NCBI RefSeq assembly: GCF_014217565.1
Contig: NZ_CP043661.1
Location: 7,688,001-7,752,000 of the forward strand
Length of the DNA: 64,000 bases
Source of the DNA: Kribbella qitaiheensis
Lineage (GTDB): Bacteria > Actinomycetota > Actinomycetes > Propionibacteriales > Kribbellaceae
Direction: 5' to 3'
The notes beneath the pieces were generated by a model, which saw only the letters and a program-made list of their open reading frames with translations, did not search any database and was not told where the DNA came from. Both the position numbers and the translations under genes were made by a program. Shown in pieces: positions 1 through 7,536 of this stretch (position 1 is the stretch's first letter; the number at the start of each line of letters is the position of its first letter).

Positions 1-2
1 TC

Positions 3-317
3 CGGCTGTCGAAGGCGGGCGACATCATCGCCTCCCGGCAGGCGCACACCGAGTTCCACTTCGCGATCTACCGGGCCGGTGGGTCCCGCTGGCTGCCGCG
101 CGCGATCGAGCCGGTCTGGCAGAACAGCGAGCGGTACCGGTTCGGTTCCCGGCAGACCAAGGCGCGGATCGAGCAGACCCGGCGCGAGCACCAGGCGATC
201 CTGGACGCCTGCCAGGCGCACGACGAGGCCGGTGCCGAGGCAGCATTGCGCGAACACCTCGAAGGCGCCATGCAGCGCATCACCGAAACAATGGAACGCC
301 GCTACAAGAAGGACTGA
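3..317 (+). CDS. GntR-family regulator, C-terminal FCD domain (partial)
   Basis: The gene runs in from the left edge; 104 C-terminal residues are visible. They match the all-helical FCD ligand-binding domain of FadR/GntR regulators: an H-x-x-F-H motif (HTEFHFAIYRAGG) followed by a C-terminal helix with REHQAILDAC and an alanine-rich AEAALREHLEGA, typical of the metal/effector-binding pocket. The DNA-binding winged helix lies outside the window. Target and ligand cannot be inferred. Confidence 0.75.
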   Translation, partial: RLSKAGDIIASRQAHTEFHFAIYRAGGSRWLPRAIEPVWQNSERYRFGSRQTKARIEQTRREHQAILDACQAHDEAGAEAALREHLEGAMQRITETMERRYKKD

Positions 318-359
318 CAGGCCGGCTTCGGTGAGCCGGCCTCCCGGCGTACGGGGTGG

Positions 360-824
360 TCAGTCGGCCAGGTGGGCGGGGAAGCCGCCGGTGGCGACCG
401 GGCCCCAGCGTTGCGGGGTGATCCGGATCAGACACTTGCCCTGGCTGCGCATCGCCTCACGGTACTCGTCCCAGTCCGGGTGCTCGCCGGAGATCGACCG
501 GAAGTAGTCGACCAGGGGCTCGAGCGCGTCGGGCAGTTCGATCACCTCGCCGCTGCCGTCGATCTGGACCCACGGCCCGTTCCAGTCGTCCGACAGCACG
601 ACCACGGCGGTTTGCGGATCGCGCTTCACGTTGGTGCTCTTGGCCCGCTCCGGGTACGACGAGATGACGATCCGGCCCTCGTCGTCGACGCCGCCCGACA
701 CCGGCGAGGCCTGCGGCGTACCGTCGGCGCGGCGGGTGATCAGCAACATGTGGTGGCGAGGCCGGACGAACTCGAGCAGCGCCTCGGTGTCGACCTTGGT
801 GTTGGTGGCAATCGTTCTCGGCAT
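360..824 (-). CDS. PPOX-class F420-dependent oxidoreductase
   Basis: This 154-residue protein has the split beta-barrel pattern of the pyridoxamine-5'-phosphate-oxidase-like F420 reductases: an N-terminal LLITRRADGTPQASPV strand pair, then ERAKSTNVKRDPQTAVVVLSDD and a VQIDGSGEVIELPD strand. Members use F420H2 or flavin for small-molecule reduction; the substrate is unknown. It is the last gene of a leftward series downstream of the TetR gene. The length fits the family (about 140-160 residues). Confidence 0.75.
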   Translation of the reverse strand: MPRTIATNTKVDTEALLEFVRPRHHMLLITRRADGTPQASPVSGGVDDEGRIVISSYPERAKSTNVKRDPQTAVVVLSDDWNGPWVQIDGSGEVIELPDALEPLVDYFRSISGEHPDWDEYREAMRSQGKCLIRITPQRWGPVATGGFPAHLAD

Positions 825-852
825 ACCGCCTACTCTTCCAGGTCGGCGGTCG

Positions 853-1230
853 TCAGAGAACCGGTGACTCCTGCACAGCCAGCCAGCGCACCCCGTTGCG
901 ACCGGCCGGATCGGCTGTCAGTACTGCGATCGTGCGCCGCAGCGAGCCGGCCGAGTGCCGCTCGAGGAACCGGCAGACCGCGACCTCGGCGGTTCGTACG
1001 ACGACCTCGAACTCCTCGATCCCGATCTTCAGCCCCGGTACCGCGTTGCGCCCGTCGGCCAGTCCGGTCAGCAGGCTCGCCAGGTCGAGCTTCACGCCGT
1101 CGATCGTGACGAGGGTGAACTCCGGCCGATGCGCCGCCCCGAACGTGTCGAGCAACCCGGGCTCCGCCTCGCTCCCGAGCCAGCGGGCCAGATCCTGATG
1201 ATGCTGTTCGACCTCGGCCAGCAGTTCCAT
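853..1230 (-). CDS. NTF2/DUF4440-like small protein
   Basis: A 125-residue protein opening with a helical MELLAEVEQHHQDLARWLG segment and ending in beta strands (FEVVVRTAEVAVCRF, RTIAVLTAD), the arrangement expected of an NTF2-like cone fold. No catalytic residue can be assigned. It lies 11 bp downstream of the TetR gene, on the same strand, so co-transcription with the TetR and PPOX genes is likely. The family call rests on pattern only. Confidence 0.55.
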   Translation of the reverse strand: MELLAEVEQHHQDLARWLGSEAEPGLLDTFGAAHRPEFTLVTIDGVKLDLASLLTGLADGRNAVPGLKIGIEEFEVVVRTAEVAVCRFLERHSAGSLRRTIAVLTADPAGRNGVRWLAVQESPVL

Positions 1231-1240
1231 GCCGCCGACC

Positions 1241-1810
1241 CTAGTGCAGGCGCAGACCGGTGATCAGGAGGTCCACCAGGCGGCGGGCGTCGTAGTCGGG
1301 GTTGTTCTCGGCGCCGATACAGAGATTCCCGACGCCGCGCATCAACTGGACCGGCGCCAGCTCGAAGCGGATCTCACCGGCTTGCATCGCGGCCTCCAGT
1401 AGCTGGGCGCAGACCGGGACGAGCCGGTCGAGGAAGTAGGCGTGCAGAGTCTGGAAGGCGGCGTTGTCGGACTGCAGCGCCTCGGCCAGGCCGTGCTTGG
1501 TGATCAGGAAGTCGACGAAGAGGTCGATCCACTGCGCCAGGGCCGCGTGCGGCGAACTGTTGTTCGCCAGCAGAGCCGGGCCGGCCTCGGCGCAGGCCTC
1601 CACCTGATGCCGGTAGACGGCGACGATGAGATCGGCCCGGGTCGGGAAGTGGCGGTAGATCGTGCCGACCCCGACGCCGGCCTTGGCCGCGATGTCGCGC
1701 ACCGGCGCATCGACCCCGGAAGCGACGAAGGCCGCGGCGGCCGCGTCGAGCAGGGACACCTCGTTCCGCCGCGCATCGGCGCGCTTCCGCGGCGGTGCTT
1801 CGTCGGCCAC
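1241..1810 (-). CDS. TetR-family transcriptional regulator
   Basis: A TetR repressor of 189 residues. The helix-turn-helix lies near the N-terminus (VRDIAAKAGVGVGTIYRHFPTRADLI), followed by a helical ligand-binding domain. I chose the GTG at 1810 because an AAGGAGA Shine-Dalgarno sits just upstream; an in-frame start at 1837 would place the start codon inside the operator. It is divergent from the aldo/keto reductase, and two palindromes lie between them, so it most likely represses both directions. The ligand is unknown. Confidence 0.88.
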   Translation of the reverse strand: MADEAPPRKRADARRNEVSLLDAAAAAFVASGVDAPVRDIAAKAGVGVGTIYRHFPTRADLIVAVYRHQVEACAEAGPALLANNSSPHAALAQWIDLFVDFLITKHGLAEALQSDNAAFQTLHAYFLDRLVPVCAQLLEAAMQAGEIRFELAPVQLMRGVGNLCIGAENNPDYDARRLVDLLITGLRLH

Positions 1811-1827
1811 AGCGTTCTCCTTGATAA

Positions 1828-1870
1828 ACGGAACCACGTTCCGTATGGTGTTTATCGGAACCTCGTTCCG
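1828..1870. promoter_or_regulatory. Paired TetR operators in divergent promoter
   Basis: Two inverted repeats with the same half-site sit 28 bp apart: ACGGAAC-CAC-GTTCCGT at 1828-1844 and CGGAAC-CTC-GTTCCG at 1856-1870. The outer flanks are also symmetrical (GATAA at 1823, TTATC at 1872), making a nested palindrome of about 54 bp. The position between the divergent tetR and aldo/keto reductase starts suggests autoregulation and repression of the reductase. Confidence 0.75.
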
Positions 1871-1904
1871 CTTATCTCAGAGTATCAACTTCAAGGAGAT
1901 AGTC

Positions 1905-2924
1905 ATGCAGTACCGAACTCTCGGCCGTACCGGCGTCCAGGTCAGCACCCTCGCGCTCGGCGCGATGAACTTCGGCCAGATCGGCCGGACCGGCATCGAC
2001 GAGGCGACCGCGATCGTCGATGCCGCCCTCGAAGCCGGCATCAACTTCATCGACACCGCGGACATGTACGGCCAGGGCGAGTCGGAGGAGATGGTCGGCA
2101 AGGCCATCGCCGGCCGCCGCGACGACCTCGTACTGGCCACCAAGGCGACCCTGCCGATGGGGGAGGAGCGCAACCGTCGAGGCGGTTCGCGCCGGTGGCT
2201 GGTCACCGAGTTGGACAACAGCCTGCGCCGGCTGGGTGTCGACCATGTCGATCTCTACCAGATGCACCGGTGGGACCCGACGACCAGCGACGAGGAGACG
2301 CTGTCGGCCCTGACCGACCTGCAACGCGCGGGAAAGATCCGGTACTTCGGATCGTCCAGCTTCCCGGCGTACCGGATCGTGCAGGCGCAATGGGCCGCCC
2401 GGGAGAATCACCTGAGCCGCTACGTCACCGAGCAGCCCGGTTACTCGATCCTGCAGCGTGGCATCGAGACTCATGTGCTGCCCGTGACCGAGGAGTACGG
2501 ACTCGGCGTACTGGTGTGGAGCCCGTTGGGTTCAGGGTGGCTGTCCGGGGCGATCCGGAAGGGTCAGGAGATCACCACGAACCGCTCGGTGAGTCGGCCG
2601 CAGTGGTTCGATCTGAGCACCCCGTCGAACCAGGCCAGGCTGGATGCCGTCGAACAGCTGGCCAAGGTCGCTGACGAGGCCGGTCTGAGTCTGATCCAGC
2701 TCGCGCTCGGATTCGTCACCGCACACCCGGCCGTGACGAGTGCGATCATCGGTCCCCGCACGCTGGATCACTTGGAGTCTCAGCTCGCGGCGGCGGACAC
2801 CGTGCTCTCTGCCGATGTCCTGGATGAGATCGACGCGATCGTCGCTCCCGGTCTCGACCTGGCGCCGGAGCAGAAGTTCGACACCCCGCCGTCCTTGCTC
2901 GACCCGTCGCTGCGGAGGCGCTGA
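1905..2924 (+). CDS. Aldo/keto reductase
   Basis: A 339-residue NADPH-dependent aldo/keto reductase of the AKR (beta/alpha)8 barrel. The catalytic tetrad is visible as D50, Y55 (FIDTADMYG), K80 (LATK) and H121 (YQMHRWD). A strong AAGGAGA precedes the ATG at 1905. It is transcribed divergently from the TetR repressor across two operator palindromes and is followed after 2 bp by an LLM oxidoreductase, so the two enzymes probably form an inducible detoxification or catabolic unit. The substrate is unknown. Confidence 0.9.
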   Translation: MQYRTLGRTGVQVSTLALGAMNFGQIGRTGIDEATAIVDAALEAGINFIDTADMYGQGESEEMVGKAIAGRRDDLVLATKATLPMGEERNRRGGSRRWLVTELDNSLRRLGVDHVDLYQMHRWDPTTSDEETLSALTDLQRAGKIRYFGSSSFPAYRIVQAQWAARENHLSRYVTEQPGYSILQRGIETHVLPVTEEYGLGVLVWSPLGSGWLSGAIRKGQEITTNRSVSRPQWFDLSTPSNQARLDAVEQLAKVADEAGLSLIQLALGFVTAHPAVTSAIIGPRTLDHLESQLAAADTVLSADVLDEIDAIVAPGLDLAPEQKFDTPPSLLDPSLRRR

Positions 2925-2926
2925 CC

Positions 2927-3796
2927 ATGCCGCGGTTCGGGATCATGACCGCTCCGATGCAGGTCGACTATCACGACGTACTGCGGGTCTGGCGCGAGGC
3001 GGACGCGATCGAGGAGATCGAGCACGCCTGGCTGTTCGACCATCTGCTGCCGATCGGCGGTGACTTGAATGGCCCGATCTTCGAAGGCTGGACGCTGTTG
3101 TCCGCACTCGCCGCGCAGACCGAAAGGCTGCGGGTCGGGCTGCTCGTCACCAGTAATCGCTTCCGACCGCCCGCGATGCTGGCCAAGATCGCCGCGACGG
3201 TCGACGTCGTCTCCGATGGGCGCCTCGACTTCGGGATCGGCGTTGGTTCGCGGCCTAGCCATCCGCTGGCCAGGCGTGAGTACGAGGCGCACGGGCTGCC
3301 TTTTCATGAGGTCGGCCATGCTGTCGGGAGCTTCGCCGAAGCGTGCACGGTGATCCGGCGGCTGTGGACCGAGACTTCGCCGTTCGACTTCCATGGCGAG
3401 TATGTCGACCTCATCGGGGCGTTCTGCAATCCCAAGCCTGTGCAGCGCCCCCATCCGCCGATCGTCATCGGTGGGCGGACGGCTCCGGTACTGCGGATCG
3501 CCGCCGAGCATGCGGAGGTGTGGAACATCCCAGGTGGTGACCTCGACGACGCCGTACGCCGAAGCGCTCTGCTGGACCGGTACTGCGCCGAGATCGGTCG
3601 CGACCCGGCCTCGATCACCCGCTCGATCCATCTTTCGGTGTCCTACGATCAGCCTGACGTTGTGCGGGACGCGATCGGTGCAGCGATCGGCGCCGGCTTC
3701 GAGCACGTCGTACTCGGGCTCCCGTCGCCCTACCCGGCCAAGGTCGCCCAGTGGGTCGCCGACGAACTGATCTCGCCATTCTTAGGGAACCCATAG
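2927..3796 (+). CDS. LLM-class F420-dependent oxidoreductase
   Basis: A 289-residue luciferase-like monooxygenase-fold protein. The typical blocks are visible: FGIMTAPMQ at the start, WLFDHLLP, LRVGLLVTSNRFRPPAMLAKIAATVDVVSDGRLDFGIGVG, and the C-terminal PPIVIGGRTAPVLRIAAEHAEVWN. Such proteins use F420 or FMN. It starts 2 bp after the aldo/keto reductase stop and is almost certainly in the same TetR-controlled operon. The substrate cannot be named. Confidence 0.85.
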   Translation: MPRFGIMTAPMQVDYHDVLRVWREADAIEEIEHAWLFDHLLPIGGDLNGPIFEGWTLLSALAAQTERLRVGLLVTSNRFRPPAMLAKIAATVDVVSDGRLDFGIGVGSRPSHPLARREYEAHGLPFHEVGHAVGSFAEACTVIRRLWTETSPFDFHGEYVDLIGAFCNPKPVQRPHPPIVIGGRTAPVLRIAAEHAEVWNIPGGDLDDAVRRSALLDRYCAEIGRDPASITRSIHLSVSYDQPDVVRDAIGAAIGAGFEHVVLGLPSPYPAKVAQWVADELISPFLGNP

Positions 3797-4150
3797 GCGA
3801 CCTTTGAAAGTTCACGTGAAGATCCACGACTGAATCAGAACGCCGCCAGGTCAGAGATCTAGCGGCGTGGGCGACGTAGCGGGCCAGAGTAACTAGCGCA
3901 CCCGGAATGTGGTGGCGTTGATCACTTCGACGCGGGAAAGGTCACCGTCCGAGCGACGTACAGCCTCCTCGCGCGCAAGAGGCACTAGATGATCGGCGTC
4001 CAGCCGGTGACGATCACTGGCTGGCCTTCGGCTTGCGGGTCGCGGACTTGACGGGGGGCGACGGATTGAAGCCATCACCCGACCCCACCTAGGCGGGGTG
4101 AAGCGTGTTCTCGCGGTTCCACTTGTTGCAGGTTCGGACTGTCAATTCCG
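3797..4150. other. Intergenic region without a supported gene
   Basis: About 350 bp between the LLM oxidoreductase and the convergent methyltransferase. I see no open frame with gene-like composition. A 61-codon leftward frame at 3893-4078 is arginine/proline-rich and has no homologous look. No clear hairpin with a T-tract was found. Confidence 0.5.
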
Positions 4151-5236
4151 TTAGGGCAGTTCCCACTCTTGGTCACTACCGGCAAGGCTGATCTGTTGCT
4201 GAGGGCCGTCAACAGTCAGGAGGAACCGATCGCGCTTCGGGCAGCCAAGTTCTAGCCAGGTCCGGTGCGCGCCTTCGACCAGGTTCCACAGATGACGCGG
4301 TCCCGACTGTACTACGACTGAGTCGGCGACAGAGGCCCAAGAGCCATCGGGGTGTGTAAACACTGCCGTGCCATTGTCTAGCTTGGCTAGGAATCGCACG
4401 CCAGGCACTGCGGCAGCGCGCAGGAACGAGAAGTCACCGTCGAACCAGACATCAGGGCTCGTACTGGTCTCGCGACCCGATTCCGTCGAACGCTTTACTG
4501 CGTCGATCATTGCCCCGACATCAGGAGGGCGCTGCCCTGCTCGCAGCGGCATGAAGTACGCAGCGCCGGGCAGGAAATGCCCGGATGCCTCTCGGGGACC
4601 GGTCACGTCCAAGACCGCGATGCCCGTTGCGATAGGGGTCACGATCCGCCCACCCGGCCGAATCTGCTCTAGCCAAGCCTTCGGTACCTTGTCTGGCGCG
4701 CAAGTAGCGATGAGCCGGTCATACAGCGCTCTAGCCGGCCAGCCTGCTAAGCCGTCGCCGACTCCAAGCGTCGGGTGATAGTTGATGGCGTCGAGCCTGG
4801 CGGTGGCGTCTGCCACCAACTCGGGGTCTATATCCATTGTGACGACCTTGCTATCTCCGAGCCGGTGGCTCAACAAGGCGGCGTTGTAACCCGAGCCGGT
4901 GCCGATCTCCAAGACCTTGTGGCCGTCTTCTACCGCCAATGCTTCCAGCATGGTTGCCATCAGGCCCGGGACGGTACTGGACGAGCGCGCATCCGGACGG
5001 ATTACTAGTAGCTCGTCCCGATAGACACCGTCCAGCCACTCGTCAGGGCTGCTCAGGTCCACCGCCCGCTGGTCCGTGGGGGACTGCTTGTAGAAGACCG
5101 GCACGAACACATGGCGGGGTACCTCGGCGAACGCAGTGCCCCACGCTGGGCTAGTAACCGCTCCGTCGGCTTCCAGGCGGTCAGCAAGTTGCCTACGCAG
5201 CTTCTTGGCGCGGTGGTCGATGATGCCGCTTGTCAT
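4151..5236 (-). CDS. PCMT-like methyltransferase of graspetide cluster
   Basis: A 361-residue homologue of protein-L-isoaspartate O-methyltransferase, with the SAM-binding motif VLEIGTGSGYNAALL at residues 108-122 and a C-terminal extension of about 150 residues typical of RiPP-associated members. Its ATG at 5236 overlaps the ATP-grasp stop as ATGA, with a GGAGAAGGG ribosome site inside the upstream gene. In known graspetide pathways (fuscimiditide type), such enzymes methylate an Asp side chain of the macrocyclised peptide, which then closes to an aspartimide. That role is inferred here from gene order. Confidence 0.85.
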   Translation of the reverse strand: MTSGIIDHRAKKLRRQLADRLEADGAVTSPAWGTAFAEVPRHVFVPVFYKQSPTDQRAVDLSSPDEWLDGVYRDELLVIRPDARSSSTVPGLMATMLEALAVEDGHKVLEIGTGSGYNAALLSHRLGDSKVVTMDIDPELVADATARLDAINYHPTLGVGDGLAGWPARALYDRLIATCAPDKVPKAWLEQIRPGGRIVTPIATGIAVLDVTGPREASGHFLPGAAYFMPLRAGQRPPDVGAMIDAVKRSTESGRETSTSPDVWFDGDFSFLRAAAVPGVRFLAKLDNGTAVFTHPDGSWASVADSVVVQSGPRHLWNLVEGAHRTWLELGCPKRDRFLLTVDGPQQQISLAGSDQEWELP

Positions 5237-6216
5237 GCAACTGCACCCTTCTCCAGCAGATCGGCCAGCGCGGTACTGATCGGCAGACCCGCAGCCTGCT
5301 CGGTCCAGGCCCACTGACCGTTGGGGTTCAACTCAATGAAGATCCAGTGCCCGTCGGGCCGGACGATGAAATCAAAGGCGCCGAAGACCAGGCCGAGCCG
5401 CTCCATCATTGCCCGTACCGGATCGGCGATCTTCGCAGGCACACGGATGGCCTCGTAGCTGACATGTTTGCTATGTGCCCTGATGTCCAGCGCACCCGCC
5501 GGGTTGTCGGGCCGCATCGCTGTGGCGAAGCACTCCCCGGCGACGTAGGTCATTCTGACCTCGTAGTCACGAGGTACGACCTCCTGGAAGAAGTGGGCCG
5601 TCGCTGCGATCCCTGGACTGTTCCAGTCGCTCTCCGGCATCTCCGCCGTATAGAGAAGGCCGGTGCGTTCATCCTCGTCCTTGAGAGTCACCATGGCGAG
5701 CGACTTCGTGATGATGCGCCCGACTCGCTGCCCAAAGGCGGCCACCTCCTCGGGGCGGTTTGTGACCAGCGTTCGCGGAGTACTGAGCCCGGCTTTCGCG
5801 GCGACAGCCAGCTGATAGGGCTTGACCCGAGCATCGGCCATCGCACCGGGTCGGTTCACCCACAGCACGTCAGGCAGGGCAGCGAGGAGGCCGTAGAGCG
5901 CGTGCCTTGCTTGCGACTCCACGAACCGGCGCTCGGGGTCGGTCAGGCCCGCGGAAATACGGAACCCTGAAGGGCGCCGGTAGTAGATGGCTCTGACCTC
6001 GGCCAGGTCGATGGCCCGCAGCGGCCCGCGCAGTTGCCCTGACCACGACATGTCGAACTCGGCTGACATGTCGACGGTTTCAGGAAAGTCGCCAGGGTCT
6101 ACTCGCCAGAACCCAACCCCTCGCTCGTTCAGATGCTCCAGTACGAAATCCGCTGTCGGGTCGCACGCTTCAGTGAGCACCAGAACCCGAGGGCTCGGGC
6201 CGCTGCGGGGCCTCAC
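5233..6216 (-). CDS. ATP-grasp graspetide (RiPP) maturase
   Basis: A 327-residue ATP-grasp ligase of the actinobacterial peptide-maturase type (SAV_5884-like). It opens with a PRVLVLTEACDPTADFVLEHL pre-ATP-grasp strand and ends with the Mg/ATP-binding ELNPNGQWAW followed by GLPISTALADLL. These enzymes link Ser/Thr or Lys side chains to Asp/Glu carboxylates, forming ester or amide macrocycles. The GTG at 6216 overlaps the precursor stop as GTGA and has no good ribosome site of its own, so its translation should depend on ribosomes finishing the precursor frame. That matters because the precursor carries an amber codon. Confidence 0.9.
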   Translation of the reverse strand: MRPRSGPSPRVLVLTEACDPTADFVLEHLNERGVGFWRVDPGDFPETVDMSAEFDMSWSGQLRGPLRAIDLAEVRAIYYRRPSGFRISAGLTDPERRFVESQARHALYGLLAALPDVLWVNRPGAMADARVKPYQLAVAAKAGLSTPRTLVTNRPEEVAAFGQRVGRIITKSLAMVTLKDEDERTGLLYTAEMPESDWNSPGIAATAHFFQEVVPRDYEVRMTYVAGECFATAMRPDNPAGALDIRAHSKHVSYEAIRVPAKIADPVRAMMERLGLVFGAFDFIVRPDGHWIFIELNPNGQWAWTEQAAGLPISTALADLLEKGAVA

Positions 6217-6491
6217 TTGTCGTCTACCGGGTAGTCGAGCGAGATCGGCGTCTGACCGTCGCTCTCCTGCTGGCAGGTCGTCGCGGCCGTGATGATCGTG
6301 TGGATAGGCCGCTCGCCGAACATGCCGAGCTGGGTGTCAGGGTCCAGATGGATGAGATCCCGCTCGAACTTGGCGTTCACGTCCCAACGTGCAACCTACA
6401 GCCCGAACGGCCGGATGGCCGGCCCGGCGTTGGCGTCAAGAGCTTCACCCAGCGGAAACCGCTCCGTGTCTAGATCCATGGTCACAGTCAT
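6213..6491 (-). pseudogene. Graspetide precursor peptide with in-frame amber codon
   Basis: The frame starts at ATG 6491 (AAAGGA upstream) with MTVTMDLDTERFPLGEAL and reaches the leader motif RPFGL, then hits TAG at 6398-6396. The same frame stays open for 60 more codons to TGA at 6213, which overlaps the maturase start. The downstream part contains the family hallmark LDPDTQ and a Thr/Ser/Asp/Glu-rich core (TIITAATTCQQESDGQTP...). Both halves therefore belong to one ATP-grasp-target precursor of 92 codons. A GTG at 6380 could restart translation but has only a weak ribosome site. A nonsense mutation, stop readthrough or a sequence error are the options. Confidence 0.75.
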
Positions 6492-6596
6492 GTGCGCATC
6501 CTTTCCTGGCGCAACCTCGCGCCGAATTGGCGGACCTGGACTCGCTGGTGTCCAGCTCCGGTGTGCCGTAGCCGCTGTTGCGGTTCGGGGGTGGAA

Positions 6597-6683
6597 CAGC
6601 GGGCTGGCGTTCACGCATCCGCAGTTCGCCAGCCCGCTGGTTCTCAGGAGTCCTCGGCCTCGGGGGAGGACGCCGAGGACTCC
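6597..6683 (-). other. Twin hairpins upstream of graspetide precursor
   Basis: Two adjacent perfect stems: 12 bp at 6647-6658 pairing with 6672-6683, and 13 bp at 6597-6609 pairing with 6627-6639. They fill the gap between the small-gene set and the precursor. No T-tract follows either arm, so they are not classical terminators. They could partly terminate, act as RNA-processing sites, or form a structured 5' leader for the precursor mRNA. The rest of 6492-6813 holds no convincing gene. Confidence 0.6.
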
Positions 6684-6813
6684 AGACTGAAGACAGAGCC
6701 AGCACCGTGCGGCGATCACTCCGCAAGGAGAATGAGGAGCGGCGCTGGCTCCGCCAGATCATGGGATGGGTCAGTCGCGAGGGTCGTACGGTCGATCGCT
6801 CGGATAGGCAGCC

Positions 6814-6969
6814 TCATGCTCCGAAACCTCGCGCGCACGGATCTTGTCGGCCGGGTAGCAGTCCAAGAACCTCGGCGTACGCCTCGGCCAACTGGGTCGG
6901 CGCGATCCTGGAATCAATGATCCGGTCATCTCGAACGACCATCACGCACCAGCACTTCCGCTCGGTCAC
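6814..6969 (-). CDS. Small protein, graspetide locus
   Basis: A 51-residue frame beginning VTERKCWCVMVVRDDRIIDSRIAPTQLAEAYAEVLGLLP. The GTG at 6969 overlaps the stop of the preceding small gene as GTGA, which suggests translational coupling. The composition (hydrophobic strand, then an amphipathic helix) looks protein-like, whereas the longer upstream extension of the same frame does not. I do not recognise the family. Confidence 0.5.
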   Translation of the reverse strand: MTERKCWCVMVVRDDRIIDSRIAPTQLAEAYAEVLGLLPGRQDPCARGFGA

Positions 6970-7160
6970 CGCTTGGGTGACGGAGTCGGCTCGTTGGTCA
7001 CGGGCAATTTGACGAAGCGGTGACGCTGCAATTCCTCCAGCCTGCCTGCCAGCGGTGCCTCTACGGTCGAATCCGCGATGGCGTGCCCGTTGAATCACAC
7101 TCGCACTCGCCGCCATTCAGCTCCTCCCTCGGTTGCCGTCGTCTTCACTTCGACTTTCAT
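6966..7160 (-). pseudogene. Small gene interrupted by in-frame TGA
   Basis: A 64-codon frame starts at ATG 7160 after GGGGAG and reads MKVEVKTTATEGGAEWRRVRV, stops at TGA 7097-7095, then continues FNGHAIADSTVEAPLAGRL...TPSPKR to TGA at 6966. Both parts look like one beta/alpha mini-protein, and a TGG codon at the stop would give VRVWFNGH. The next gene begins by GTGA overlap at its end, as expected if the whole frame was once translated. No selenocysteine element was identified. Function unknown. Confidence 0.55.
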
Positions 7161-7332
7161 CTCCCCGTTCGATCAGATCCCCGTCTAGATGGCGCTCACC
7201 CCGGAGCCATCCTTCAAATGCCCAGCGGGTTTCCTCGGGGCATCGGCCGACGTAGTCCTGGATTTCGCCCTCATCCAATGGGCCGGGACACATCGAAAGT
7301 TGGCATGCGGTGGTTCCCGTCGCTTCGCTCAT
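7117..7332 (-). CDS. Small acidic protein, graspetide locus
   Basis: A 71-residue frame beginning MSEATGTTACQLSMCPGP with a central LDEGEIQDYVGRCPEETRWAFEGWL. It is the first gene of the leftward small-gene series and overlaps the next gene by 44 bp. The family is not recognised. The position, divergent from an XRE regulator, suggests it belongs to the regulated RiPP locus. Confidence 0.5.
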   Translation of the reverse strand: MSEATGTTACQLSMCPGPLDEGEIQDYVGRCPEETRWAFEGWLRGERHLDGDLIERGDESRSEDDGNRGRS

Positions 7333-7536
7333 CTCGATCCCCTACCTGTGATGTGGTGAGTGCGATACATCGACCGTCACTCGCTGTCGGAGGTTGCGTA
7401 CCGTGCCCAGCACCAGACAACTCCCATTCACCACCAGAGGAATAGGGCGATCAGGGGACCATTCGGCGGAACGGCCTAGGGTGATTTCACCCCTGGTCGC
7501 CTGGCGGACACGGGGGGTGAGAGCTACCGTTCTCAG

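Noticed and set aside
3893..4078. A 61-codon leftward frame in the 354-bp gap
   Set aside because: Arg/Pro/Ser-rich with no fold signature or ribosome site.
7095..7097. Selenocysteine at the in-frame TGA
   Set aside because: No downstream selenocysteine-insertion hairpin could be recognised and the flanking sequence fits tryptophan better.
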